Counted from the first letter of the stretch, positions 8,955-17,443 are shown. The stretch is DNA of 36,033 bases from an uncultured Clostridium sp. (GCA_948470565.1 CAOKPF010000010.1:1-36033), one strand, 5' to 3'. Notes: generated from the letters alone by a model not told the origin. Program-made: numbers and translations.

Positions 8955-9980
8955 TTATATTATAAGCATACAATCACCAAAACTAAAAAATCTATATTTT
9001 TGCTCTACTGCATGATTATACGCAAACAAGATATTCTCTCTTCCTGCCAAAGCAGATACTAACATTATTAGTGTTGACTCAGGTAAATGAAAATTAGTAA
9101 GAAGACCATCTACCATTTTAAAATTATAACCAGGGTATATAAATATATCAGTCTCATTTGCCATAGGACAAATAATACCATCATTATTTGTTGAGCTCTC
9201 TAAAACTCTACAAGAAGTAGTACCAACTGCAAATACTTTATTACCACGTTTTTTTGTTTCATTAATTATATTACATGCCTCTTCTGTTATAACAAAATAC
9301 TCACTATGCATTTTATGTTCCTCTATTTTATCTACTTTAACAGGCCTAAATGTACCAATTCCAACATGTAGTGTTACATATACAACATTAACATTTTTTT
9401 TCTTTAATTTATCAATTATTTCATTAGTAAAATGAAGCCCTGCAGTAGGAGCTGCAGCCGAACCTAAATTTTTGCTATAAACAGTTTGATATCTATCTTT
9501 ATCATCTAGTTTTTCTGTAATATATGGTGGTAATGGCATAGAACCGATTTTATCTAATATTTCATTAAAAATTCCGTTATATTCAAATTTCACAATACGC
9601 TCACCATCTTCTAAAATATCAATAACTTCACATTTTAATATATCATCTTGAAAAAATATTTTCGTACCAATTTTTGCCTTTTTGCCAGGCTTTACAAGTA
9701 CACACCAAATATCTTTTTCAATTTGTTTTAATAGCAATAACTCTATACTTTCCTGTTTTCCTTCTCTAAAACCAAAAATTCTTGCAGGCAATACTTTTGT
9801 ATCATTTAACACAATAGTATCTCCCGAATTTATATAATTTAGTATAGCCTTAAAATTACTATCAAGAATCTCTCCTGTCATTTTATTTAAAATCATCATT
9901 CTTGACTTTTGTCTATCTTTTAATGGAGTTTGCGCTATAAGTTCTTGGGGTAGATTATAATAAAAATCACTTGTATTCAC
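8955..9980 (-). CDS. queA: tRNA ribosyltransferase-isomerase QueA
   Basis: QueA transfers the ribose moiety of S-adenosylmethionine to preQ1 in tRNA, forming epoxyqueuosine, the penultimate step of queuosine synthesis. The 341-residue frame shows family signatures: FYYNLPQELIAQTP at the N-terminus, TAGLHFT near the middle, THVGIGTFRPV-like TLHVGIGTFRPV, and LLTNFHLPESTLIMLVSA close to the end. The start is GTG at 9980, preceded by AAAGGATG. Full length matches the family. No tgt or preQ1 genes are nearby, and there is no preQ1 riboswitch in the upstream gap. Confidence 0.97.
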   Translation of the reverse strand: MNTSDFYYNLPQELIAQTPLKDRQKSRMMILNKMTGEILDSNFKAILNYINSGDTIVLNDTKVLPARIFGFREGKQESIELLLLKQIEKDIWCVLVKPGKKAKIGTKIFFQDDILKCEVIDILEDGERIVKFEYNGIFNEILDKIGSMPLPPYITEKLDDKDRYQTVYSKNLGSAAAPTAGLHFTNEIIDKLKKKNVNVVYVTLHVGIGTFRPVKVDKIEEHKMHSEYFVITEEACNIINETKKRGNKVFAVGTTSCRVLESSTNNDGIICPMANETDIFIYPGYNFKMVDGLLTNFHLPESTLIMLVSALAGRENILFAYNHAVEQKYRFFSFGDCMLII

Positions 9981-10054
9981 TATATTTCATCCTTTCATTA
10001 TGTAACGTATATTATATCATAAATATGTAATTTTTACATCATAATTCACAAAAT

Positions 10055-10083
10055 TTGTAAAATATTGTAACAATTATTACAAT
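10055..10083 (+). promoter_or_regulatory. Promoter of ytaF with overlapping dyad
   Basis: TTGTAA (10055-10060), a 17-bp spacer and TACAAT (10078-10083) lie about 55 bp upstream of the proposed start. The inverted repeat ATTGTAA/TTACAAT (10064-10070 and 10077-10083) overlaps the -10 box and could bind a repressor. Confidence 0.45.
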
Positions 10084-10138
10084 ATATTCATTGTATGTAA
10101 TAAAAGTACAAGTATATAAAAAGAAAGGAGAAACTAAT

Positions 10139-10678
10139 TTGATACAAATATTTTTAGCACTATTATTCAGTATATCAGCCAATATTGATAATATTGCAAT
10201 AGGATTATCCTACGGCATAAAAAAAATACATATTTCCTATTATCAAAAACTAATAATATCACTAGTTACATCTCTAGTAACATTATTATCAATGATATTT
10301 GGAAACATATTAACAAATATTATTAATACTAATATAACAAGTTATATAGGTGCAATTTGCCTTATTATCATTGGTATATATTCATATTTTAAAACTAATG
10401 ACTTAAATGAGAAAAATACAATAAGTAATTACAACAATATACTTTTAATTATATTAATACTCTCAACAAATAATATAGTCACAGGCATTCTTGCAAGCTC
10501 TATGGGAATAAACATATTAGCCACATTTATTTTTACTATTATATTTTGCTATTTATTTTTAAATATAGGAATAAAATTTGGAAATAGTATAAAAAATAGG
10601 AGAATAGAAGTATATTCCAACGCTCTATCCTCACTAATATTAATATTTTTAGGTATTATTGAAATTCTAATAAAGTAA
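10139..10678 (+). CDS. ytaF: YtaF/MntP-type sporulation membrane protein
   Basis: The 179-residue integral membrane protein has about six helices. It begins with the motif ANIDNIAIGLSYGIKKIHI, close to the DNxxxGxxYGxxKI pattern of YtaF. YtaF is a sporulation-associated relative of the manganese exporter MntP; its transported substrate is not established. The start is TTG at 10139, eight bases after AAAGGAG; the longer in-frame start at 10091 has no ribosome-binding site and adds a basic stretch foreign to the family. It is transcribed against its neighbours and ends in a shared terminator. MntP proper is the alternative name. Confidence 0.75.
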   Translation: MIQIFLALLFSISANIDNIAIGLSYGIKKIHISYYQKLIISLVTSLVTLLSMIFGNILTNIINTNITSYIGAICLIIIGIYSYFKTNDLNEKNTISNYNNILLIILILSTNNIVTGILASSMGINILATFIFTIIFCYLFLNIGIKFGNSIKNRRIEVYSNALSSLILIFLGIIEILIK

Positions 10679-10710
10679 ATTCTATAAAAAATTACTAGAA
10701 TTTACTTTTT
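10672..10710. terminator. Bidirectional terminator overlapping two stop codons
   Basis: AAAGTAAATTCTA (10672-10684) pairs perfectly with TAGAATTTACTTT (10696-10708) around an 11-base loop, with A- and T-runs outside. The stem contains the ytaF stop codon and reaches the edge of the stop codon of the convergent gene, so one hairpin serves both. Confidence 0.8.
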
Positions 10711-11392
10711 ATTTAACTGAAAATAAAAATTTTCCAACATCTTTTCTATCAATAACTGTACCATTATCAATTAATTCCTGTGATGGCATATCAAACTTAA
10801 ACTTGCATGTACTTACCTTGCCTGTACTTTCAACAATATTTAAATTAAATCCTATTTCAAATTGTATATCTGATATCCCTATATTTAATAACTTTAATAT
10901 TTTACCATCAAATGTTAATGCATCTAAATCAGTAGCAACATTTGCTGATTTTAACATTTCTATATTATCAACTTTTAATTCAACTAAATATTGCTCATCA
11001 CTAACTACAGGATTTAATTCTAATTTATCTAAGCCATCTACATTATGTTCATCTGCATTTTTTTGTGAAATTACAAAATTACCTTTAGTACTAGGTTGTT
11101 TAACATAAATATTGTCCAGATACATACTTTGTGCATCATTTTGTTTTTCAACTAAAATTGAAATTGTATTAGTCTGCGAAGCATCAAATTTTATTTGTGA
11201 AATACTAGTTATATTCTCCCCCTCACTATTATTTTCATTTACTTCAAGTCTTGATGTAACAACAACGTCATTTATCCTGTAATTTCCCTCATTTGTCTTT
11301 CCAATGGTTCTAAATAGATACCAACATATTCCAACTACTATTAATATAGATACTATTATTATTAAAAAAAATATTAGAATTTTTTTCTTCAT
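10709..11392 (-). CDS. Membrane-anchored extracytoplasmic protein of unknown function
   Basis: I do not recognise this 227-residue protein. It starts with MKKK and one strongly hydrophobic helix (about 4-28), with no lipobox cysteine in the right place, so it is probably anchored by its uncleaved N-terminus with the rest outside. The outer part is rich in Asn, Asp, Ile and Val and alternates polar and hydrophobic residues, which suggests a beta-rich fold. A weak GGGG stretch precedes the ATG. It converges on ytaF and shares its terminator. The base composition resembles that of the core genes. Confidence 0.65.
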   Translation of the reverse strand: MKKKILIFFLIIIVSILIVVGICWYLFRTIGKTNEGNYRINDVVVTSRLEVNENNSEGENITSISQIKFDASQTNTISILVEKQNDAQSMYLDNIYVKQPSTKGNFVISQKNADEHNVDGLDKLELNPVVSDEQYLVELKVDNIEMLKSANVATDLDALTFDGKILKLLNIGISDIQFEIGFNLNIVESTGKVSTCKFKFDMPSQELIDNGTVIDRKDVGKFLFSVK

Positions 11393-11478
11393 CTTCTTAC
11401 CCCACTTTATACATATTATTCATCATTACTCATAAAATCACAACTCAAAAAATATATTTAAAATAAGAGGTGATTTTG

Positions 11479-11655
11479 TTGAATAATTTATTTGGTTTTA
11501 ATAGTGATATTTTTTGTAATTGCAATCTAAATAATATTGATATTAACAAACTACTAGTAATACTACTTTTACTTACTGATCAGTTAAACATAGAAGCAAT
11601 TCATGTATATAGAAACAACTTTATTGTATCACTTGGTACATTTACAGATGAGTAA
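11479..11655 (+). CDS. Small protein of unknown function (58 residues)
   Basis: A short frame starts at TTG 11479, five bases after an AGAGGTGA ribosome-binding site, and runs to a TAA at 11653-11655. The predicted product begins MNNLFGFNSDIFCNCNLN, with a CNC pair, then a hydrophobic leucine-rich helix and a polar tail ending in GTFTDE. The upstream GTG (11470) overlaps the ribosome-binding site and is less likely. It diverges from the gene at 10709 and converges on the coupling-protein gene. No family is recognised; the site and composition argue for a real gene, but this is not certain. Confidence 0.45.
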   Translation: MNNLFGFNSDIFCNCNLNNIDINKLLVILLLLTDQLNIEAIHVYRNNFIVSLGTFTDE

Positions 11656-11667
11656 AACCAAAATAAA

Positions 11668-13620
11668 TTAGTGTTCTGATGTATCACCAAAAAGTTCGTC
11701 AAATTTCTTCTCCAATTCTTTTTGTAAATCATATTCAACATTATTAGTACTTTCTTTTTTTACTTCATTATTATTCAAATCAATTTTTATTTCATCTTTT
11801 TTATCATTAGCAATTTCAATATCAGGCATATTTTGCATTCTTTCTTTTGCAGCACTCATTCTTCTATCAAGGTGTGCCTTTACGTCCATTATTTTTACTG
11901 GTACATCTTCTGTTCTTGGCATTTCAGTAATATCATGTATTTCATACTTACTTACTTCATTTTTCATTGGATGATATTTAAAATACCAAGCTTTTTTAGC
12001 TTTAATTGGCTTTAAAGTTCTAACTAGTAAAATTTCATCATTTGGATCAAGTCTTTTTAACTCATCAATAGTCATAAGGTCTCTTCCTTGACGTTGCTCA
12101 CTAAATGATACACCCTGTTTTGCCCATTCATCTTTATCCTTACTTACTGATTTACTTTGAAATTTTATTGTTTTTTGCCCTAAACTCTTTTGAAAGTATT
12201 CACATGTTTTTATTGACTGACTTCCTAAAAAAATATGTGTGTCACAGTTACCAAGTATTGTTTCATATTGCTCTTTGTATAGTGATTCTAATTGATCTAA
12301 TGCCTGTACAACTATTGATATACTAATTCCCATACTTCTTGTTACACTTAATTTTTTATGAAAATCAGGTATTTGACCAATATTTGCAAACTCATCAAGT
12401 AAGAAATATACTTGATTTCTTAAAGTACCACCGTTTTTATCAGCTTGTAAAAATAATTTTTGTAACATCTGACTAAAAAACATGGTTGATATAAAGTCAT
12501 AGGTACTATCAGATGTAGAAGTAATTACATATATAGCCATTTTCTTTTTACCTAAATCATCAAAATTAAAATTATTTGATGTAGTAATTCTTTGCATTGC
12601 TGGTGTATCAAATAAGCTAATTTTTGATATTGTAGATATTATAATGCTTTGCATTGTTTTATCTGCTGATGTACTAAAGTTTTCATATTCCTTTCTTCCT
12701 GGATGTTCAGGTTTTAATTCATCAAGGAATAGCTTTTTAAATACTTTATCGTCAGCACCACCTGCTCTTATTATATTAAGACAACTTGATATATTTTGTT
12801 CGTCTTCTGGTAAAACTGAAATTACATAGTAAATACATGCTTTTAACAACATCTTAGCAGTATCGTCCCAAAATGGATCATTACTTCCTGTTGTTCCTTT
12901 TTTTGCACCTTGAACTATAGTTTCAGCTAAAACATCAACACTTTGATGGTCAACTATATGCATTAATGGATTATATCTATCACTAAATTCTGGATTAACT
13001 AAATTAAATGCTTTTATTTCGTAACCATGAGCTTTTAAAAAACCTGATGTTTCTCTATATAATTCACCCTTAGGATCTGTTATTACATATGAACCAAGCA
13101 TCTGTAAAATATTAGGCTTTATATAACATGCTGATTTACCAGCACCAGAACCACCGACAACTAAAACATTTTTATTTACTAATACTTTTTTTAAATGAGT
13201 TCCTAAATAATGATTTTTACTAAGTATAAACCCCTCTTTTTTATTTAATATTTCTCTACCATCTGATGTTTTTCTAAATTCTTCTCCACCTTTGCTCCAA
13301 TCACTTGAACCATTTTCAATTCCCTGATATTCGTAAGAGTTACTAAACTTAAGCTCCCAAAACAAAAACATTACAAAAAAAGCAATAAGGGTATACCATG
13401 AAAATGTAAGAAATTGATTAGTATTTACAAATATTGCTCTTAAAAAGCTAAAATTAGTTATATTATTAAAAATTGCACCAATAGCATCAATTCCCGTTGC
13501 AGTTCCCTCTTCTGGATTTAGCCCTATAATTAAAGCCCCAACTATAATTACATCAAATAGTAAAAATCCAACTATAAAGGGAAGTGCATCTTTTTTTAGC
13601 TTTGCTAATTTATCTCTCAT
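11668..13620 (-). CDS. VirD4/TraG-type coupling ATPase (T4CP), orphan
   Basis: VirD4/TraG proteins are inner-membrane hexameric ATPases that hand DNA or proteins to a type IV secretion channel. This 650-residue copy has two N-terminal membrane helices (about 15-35 and 68-88), Walker A GGSGAGKS at 156-163, TDPKGELY after it and Walker B FLLDEFANIG at 406-415. It ends in a charged, flexible tail of about 80 residues, and nothing in it looks broken. No relaxase, VirB4 ATPase or channel gene lies in this window. It is the last gene of a three-gene operon, 36 bases after its neighbour. It may be a conjugation relic or part of an unrecognised system. Confidence 0.88.
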   Translation of the reverse strand: MRDKLAKLKKDALPFIVGFLLFDVIIVGALIIGLNPEEGTATGIDAIGAIFNNITNFSFLRAIFVNTNQFLTFSWYTLIAFFVMFLFWELKFSNSYEYQGIENGSSDWSKGGEEFRKTSDGREILNKKEGFILSKNHYLGTHLKKVLVNKNVLVVGGSGAGKSACYIKPNILQMLGSYVITDPKGELYRETSGFLKAHGYEIKAFNLVNPEFSDRYNPLMHIVDHQSVDVLAETIVQGAKKGTTGSNDPFWDDTAKMLLKACIYYVISVLPEDEQNISSCLNIIRAGGADDKVFKKLFLDELKPEHPGRKEYENFSTSADKTMQSIIISTISKISLFDTPAMQRITTSNNFNFDDLGKKKMAIYVITSTSDSTYDFISTMFFSQMLQKLFLQADKNGGTLRNQVYFLLDEFANIGQIPDFHKKLSVTRSMGISISIVVQALDQLESLYKEQYETILGNCDTHIFLGSQSIKTCEYFQKSLGQKTIKFQSKSVSKDKDEWAKQGVSFSEQRQGRDLMTIDELKRLDPNDEILLVRTLKPIKAKKAWYFKYHPMKNEVSKYEIHDITEMPRTEDVPVKIMDVKAHLDRRMSAAKERMQNMPDIEIANDKKDEIKIDLNNNEVKKESTNNVEYDLQKELEKKFDELFGDTSEH

Positions 13621-13656
13621 AAAATAATTCCACCTCTTAATACAAAAACAAGGAAA

Positions 13657-13950
13657 TTACCACCTTAGTGGTTCATTTCCGCGTTCTTCTAAATCATCTT
13701 TTTCCTCTTCTTTTTCTGCATTATTTTCCAAATAATCTGATATTGCCTTATTTTGCATTTCTATATTCTTTGATAGTTCATCAAAATCATTATGTTTAAC
13801 ATTATCTCCCTTTTCAATATCATCTGCTACTCTTTGCTTAGCCTTTCTATTAACTGGAATGTCAACAGGAGAAAACAACTCTAAATTTTTTCCATCTTTT
13901 AAAACACAACCTCTTACACTTACAATTATTTTTCTATCGTTTATTTCCAT
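13657..13950 (-). CDS. Small charged protein in the coupling-ATPase operon
   Basis: This 97-residue protein is not recognised. The first 35 residues look like a small beta structure (IIVSVRGCVLKDGKNLELFSP is the hydrophobic part). The remainder is strongly charged and probably helical, with runs of Glu, Lys and Asp and a likely coiled coil around 60-85. The start is taken as ATG 13950, about eight bases after AGGAGGAG; a TTG six bases upstream is also possible. It lies between the 174-residue gene and the coupling ATPase, with short gaps on both sides, so the three are probably one transcript. An adaptor or regulator of the ATPase is a reasonable guess. Confidence 0.7.
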   Translation of the reverse strand: MEINDRKIIVSVRGCVLKDGKNLELFSPVDIPVNRKAKQRVADDIEKGDNVKHNDFDELSKNIEMQNKAISDYLENNAEKEEEKDDLEERGNEPLRW

Positions 13951-13980
13951 AGACAAAACTCCTCCTTAGCCCAAACGTGT

Positions 13981-14505
13981 CTATTCTTCTTCAAAACCTA
14001 GCTCTAAAACAATATATGGCTTATGTGGCAACAATTTGCATTTTCCTTTTAACTGACCTGTGGTTTCATCTGTATATATTGTAGGTCTAACTTCCTCACC
14101 ACTTTGAGTATCAATAATCGCAAAGTGCCTTTTCATACTAGGTGTATATTCTACTTCTTTATACTCAATTCCTTCTTGATTATATATTGTACCATAACTA
14201 AGTGGTACATTAGATTCTGTTGCAACAAAACCATTCTCATCAAGTTCTCCTGTACTTATTATGGCTTTTGAATTAGTTAGTGTAAGAAGTACAATTAGTT
14301 GTTTACTTTCACCATTTTTTAAAACATTAAACACTTTCTTTATTCTACCGTTTTCCTCAGTATCTATACATTCAATTTTCTGAAGACTTAAAAGCGCATT
14401 TCCTTTACTATATGCTTCCTCATTCTTCTCAACCACAAATGCAATTGTATTCATTCCTGGCATATCTACAATTTCAAATCTGTTCATTTGTAATAAAGGT
14501 TCCAT
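13981..14505 (-). CDS. First gene of the coupling-ATPase operon, unknown function
   Basis: The 174-residue soluble protein has no signal peptide or membrane helix. It alternates beta-type stretches (IVLLTLTNSKAIISTG, then YIVLELGFEEE at the end) with acidic segments and matches no family I know. The ATG follows AGAGGTAG at a good distance, and a consensus promoter lies 40-68 bp upstream. It is followed 30 bp later by the small charged protein and then the VirD4-like ATPase, which suggests a joint role. The compact, acidic, beta-rich character would fit a cytosolic partner protein, but this is inference only. Confidence 0.7.
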   Translation of the reverse strand: MEPLLQMNRFEIVDMPGMNTIAFVVEKNEEAYSKGNALLSLQKIECIDTEENGRIKKVFNVLKNGESKQLIVLLTLTNSKAIISTGELDENGFVATESNVPLSYGTIYNQEGIEYKEVEYTPSMKRHFAIIDTQSGEEVRPTIYTDETTGQLKGKCKLLPHKPYIVLELGFEEE

Positions 14506-14544
14506 AATTCTACCTCTTTCTTAGGTTATTACCTAGCTATCCAT

Positions 14545-14573
14545 ATTATACAATATTATCTTTTATATTGCAA
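14545..14573 (-). promoter_or_regulatory. Promoter of the coupling-ATPase operon
   Basis: TTGCAA (14568-14573), a 17-bp spacer and TATAAT (14545-14550) on the minus strand lie just before the first gene. A small dyad, TAGGT/ACCTA (14522-14535), sits between the start point and the ribosome-binding site and could be regulatory. Confidence 0.65.
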
Positions 14574-14676
14574 TACCTTTTTTTCAAAACATTAAAATAT
14601 TGGTTACCATATTAATTACCATTCACTGATATAAATTTATATTTTTATTGTATATATTAACTCCATATAATTCTAA

Positions 14677-14833
14677 GGGATGTCCCATAAATAAATGTTA
14701 CAAATTGGGTAGATAAAAATAAATTGTAAAATTCACTATATATTAGTAGTAATACTCTGTTTCATACACAAAAGAACAATTATATTTTATAACGTTGCAT
14801 AAAAGTTGTAACATTTATTTACGGAATATACCT
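14677..14833. mobile_element. 157-bp inverted-repeat element (MITE-like), diverged copy
   Basis: The left end GGGATGTCCC and the inward-read right end GGTATATTCC lead into a shared block TAAATAAATGTTACAA on both sides, which makes terminal inverted repeats of about 25 bp. The ends resemble those of the 383-bp element at 33491-33873. There is no coding frame and no clear target duplication. The rest of the gap between genes (14834-14950) is plain AT-rich sequence. Confidence 0.65.
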
Positions 14834-14950
14834 TATAGAAAATGCAAATATTAATAATATAGTTTGTCTAATATTACAATTTTCTATTTACAATATTCGA
14901 CTTTACACTGTAATTAAACTCATTATAATTCTATAATTTGCCTTTTATTA

Positions 14951-15618
14951 TTAATTTTCATCTATAAAATATAAATTAAAATTCGTATATCGTTTCAAAG
15001 AATTATTTCCTTGTTTTATAAAATTCCATGTTTCTTCGTATTCTTTATTTATTGCAAATTCTCCATTAGTAATAAATTCTACAAAGTCTATGGGTTTATT
15101 ATAAAATTTATCTTCAAATTCTTGTGCTAATCTATTTTTTTCTTCTCTAGTAGCATTCTGAACATTATGTAATACATGTTCAAGATTGGTAGAAAAAAAG
15201 AAAACTTTATATGGAATTCCATTAATTACTCTTGTCGAACTTAATTTATTTAGAATTCCAGCTTTACAACTATTCCTATTTATAATAGCTTGAACATATT
15301 TAGTCTTAATACAATACGAGCAATACTGTAATTCTTCATTATTATGATATACTATATTTTCATGATCAATGTATGTTCCATCTAAATCTACAATATGAAT
15401 AATTTGTACAATGTCACTCTTCTTAAAATATTTTTTATTTCATCATTAATTTTTTTTAATATATTTGTAGTATTACTTGAAAAATCAGATGTAATATCAG
15501 CATTTACTAGATGAAAATATATTTTTTTATCATCACTTATTTTCTTTAAAATCCTTGATAACGAAGTTTCTTCAGTTGCTCCCTCTACAATAAATAATAT
15601 AACTTTCTTAGATGACAT
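14951..15618 (-). pseudogene. TOPRIM-like partner of the AAA ATPase, frameshifted
   Basis: The frame starts at ATG 15618, overlapping the ATPase stop by 11 bases, and reads MSSKKVILFIVEGATEETSL. VEGATEE resembles the first acidic motif of TOPRIM/RloB-type nucleases. After about 65 residues the frame shifts near 15415-15425. The next frame continues HIVDLDGTYIDHENI, with the second acidic motif DLD, and runs to 14951, for about 221 residues in all. Restoring one lost A in an AAGAAG stretch joins the two halves. Known two-gene systems of this layout (AbiL-like and OLD-like ATPase-nuclease pairs) act in phage defence. The nuclease half therefore looks inactivated, unless the shift is programmed or a sequencing error. 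Confidence 0.65.
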
Positions 15619-16996
15619 TATATTTTTCACCTGCCAATCTAAATGCTCTACGTATTTCATCGTTATCAGTTTCGTTATATAATTCTTCCTTTTGACCACC
15701 TAAATTAATACTTCTTATATATAAAGATCTTAAGTTATTATTATTTTTTACATTATTAAATCTAATATATCTGTTTTTTAAATTTGTAGTTGTAAAATAT
15801 AGTGCATCTTTATTCAATAATTCTAAAGGTCTTAAATTATGAGAAGTAAATATCAATTGACCCTTTCCACCTTTTTCTATTACAGATAAAATTTCACCAA
15901 GCAAAAATTCATATATTCCTGAATCCAATTCATCAACAACCATACAAATTGATCTATTGTTATACATAGCTATTAATGCACTTAGTATAGATATTATTTT
16001 TTTAATACCCTCTGATTCGTATTTAATTGGAAATTTAAAATCTTTCTTTATTGATAAAAGTTCTACCTTAAGTGTTTCTTTTCCATGTTCATTAATTTGT
16101 TTTCCATAATTACACAATTCTACTTTAAGCTCAGGGACAATTTTATTTAAAACAATATTCATTTGTTTAACTACTTTAGTTATAATAGAATATACAGATT
16201 TATCAATACACGTTGGACCATTTAACCCTATTGCAATATCTCCTGATGCAATACTTTCATTTTCTTCTATTCTAAAACTAAATGGCATAAGATAATCTAG
16301 ACTTATAATCCCAGAATACTCATTTTTTATGACAAAAAAATTACATCTTGAAAAATATGTTAGTACATCAATTATTGTCAGTATTTCTTTATCCTTTAAT
16401 GATTTTCTTAAAATTTCTTTAACATCTTCATTAAATATAAAAGACTTATTTTTTTCAACTGCTAACTTTTGTGCAACTTTTATATTTACTAGATTTTCTT
16501 TGTCTTGTAATATAATTTCATTAAATTTAGATTTAGGTGTTAAAAACTCCTCCATATTATTACTATCATAACTTATTGAAGGAACTTTATTAGTCCATTT
16601 TTCTTTTTTAATGGAATATGATATTACTTCTTTACTTATTTTTGCATCTTTTTCAGAAACTTTTTCTAATTCAATTTTATAATTTACTAGGAATTTATTT
16701 TTATTGGTTTCAATATAAAAATCAATACTTATAGATGATGTTCTAGAAAATGTATTTATATAGTTAACTGCATCATTAGGAAGACTAAAGCCACTCATAA
16801 TTTTTTTTACAAAATCACAAGCATTAACTAAAGCTGTTTTTCCTGAACCATTTTGACCATATATTCCAAGAATTTCTCCTCCAGGGTTATAATTTTTTTC
16901 ATCTTTAGGATTACTCTTAAACTCTACAATTCCATTTTCAACATTTTTAAAATTCTGCAATTCTATTTTTTGAATTCTAACAATTGAATTGTTCAT
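15608..16996 (-). CDS. ABC-type AAA ATPase of a two-gene defence-like module
   Basis: The 462-residue protein carries IxLQNFKNVxxG-type SMC/RecF start residues and Walker A GIYGQNGSGKT at 44-54. It also has an ABC-like signature SEGIKK at about 328-333, Walker B ICMVVDELDS at about 350-359, and a switch histidine in TSHN at about 384. This is the AAA15/AAA21 architecture of OLD, RloA and AbiLi ATPases, which hold a nuclease partner in check and release it during infection. The start is ATG 16996 with GGAGG seven bases before it; an upstream ATG at 17020 lies on the transcription start. The TOPRIM-like partner follows with an 11-base overlap. Confidence 0.8.
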   Translation of the reverse strand: MNNSIVRIQKIELQNFKNVENGIVEFKSNPKDEKNYNPGGEILGIYGQNGSGKTALVNACDFVKKIMSGFSLPNDAVNYINTFSRTSSISIDFYIETNKNKFLVNYKIELEKVSEKDAKISKEVISYSIKKEKWTNKVPSISYDSNNMEEFLTPKSKFNEIILQDKENLVNIKVAQKLAVEKNKSFIFNEDVKEILRKSLKDKEILTIIDVLTYFSRCNFFVIKNEYSGIISLDYLMPFSFRIEENESIASGDIAIGLNGPTCIDKSVYSIITKVVKQMNIVLNKIVPELKVELCNYGKQINEHGKETLKVELLSIKKDFKFPIKYESEGIKKIISILSALIAMYNNRSICMVVDELDSGIYEFLLGEILSVIEKGGKGQLIFTSHNLRPLELLNKDALYFTTTNLKNRYIRFNNVKNNNNLRSLYIRSINLGGQKEELYNETDNDEIRRAFRLAGEKYNVI

Positions 16997-17018
16997 GATA
17001 ATTCCTCCATTTATTGTC

Positions 17019-17048
17019 ATTATACCATATAATGATTACATCTGTCAA
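17019..17048 (-). promoter_or_regulatory. Consensus promoter of the ATPase/TOPRIM module
   Basis: TTGACA (17043-17048), an 18-bp spacer and TATAAT (17019-17024) on the minus strand are perfect sigma-A hexamers. Such strength suggests that the unit is held down by a regulator rather than being weakly transcribed. Confidence 0.8.
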
Positions 17049-17079
17049 CAATTTGTTTTTAAAAACGAAACAAATTGTT
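17047..17079. promoter_or_regulatory. Perfect 12-bp inverted repeat at the -35 box
   Basis: AACAATTTGTTT (17047-17058) and AAACAAATTGTT (17068-17079) are separated by 9 bp. The near arm overlaps the first bases of the TTGACA box. A bound protein here would block or contact RNA polymerase. No regulator gene adjoins it. Confidence 0.6.
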
Positions 17080-17248
17080 CTGTTTTTGAAATATTATATG
17101 TAAAATATAAAATTATATTCCTATTTTGAATTATTTTTACAATTTTTTATCAATTTTTAAGTTATTTTTTATTGTTAACTATTATGATAATGTATTTTTA
17201 TTTAACAATGTATTTTTTTATCCAACCCATTAATTAATTTGATATGAC

Positions 17249-17443
17249 TTGCAAGAAAAGTATATTAAAAAGCCAAAAACTATACCAGAAGTTAAAAAGT
17301 GCTCTAAACAGTATGTTTTTTTAGAAAATCTTTTAAATTTTCTAAATTTACTAAAATATAAAAAAGGAACTATTGCACAAAACGATGAAATTGAATATAT
17401 AAGAGCATTAAAGAAAAAATATAATATTGGTATATATCAGTAA
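17249..17443 (+). CDS. Short lysine-rich frame of uncertain status
   Basis: This 64-codon frame starts with TTG and lacks a clear ribosome-binding site. The product is basic, with leucine-rich helical parts (FLENLLNFLNLLKYKK), and matches no family I know. A strong hairpin terminator begins 13 bases after its stop, which supports transcription through it; the hairpin also serves ftsH from the other side, so the argument is weak. It could be a real small gene, the remnant of a longer one, or chance. Confidence 0.3.
   Translation: MQEKYIKKPKTIPEVKKCSKQYVFLENLLNFLNLLKYKKGTIAQNDEIEYIRALKKKYNIGIYQ

Noticed and set aside
9981-10054. preQ1 riboswitch upstream of queA
   Set aside because: The gap is short and has no preQ1 aptamer-like pseudoknot or conserved core.
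10803-11108. Plus-strand 101-codon frame opposite the unknown membrane-anchored gene
   Set aside because: The minus-strand frame is longer, has a signal-anchor start and shares a terminator; this frame has neither a ribosome-binding site nor family features.
15388-15699. Longer start for the TOPRIM-like gene at 15699
   Set aside because: It overlaps the ATPase in another frame for 90 bases and adds a non-family N-terminus; ATG 15618 fits the usual short overlap.
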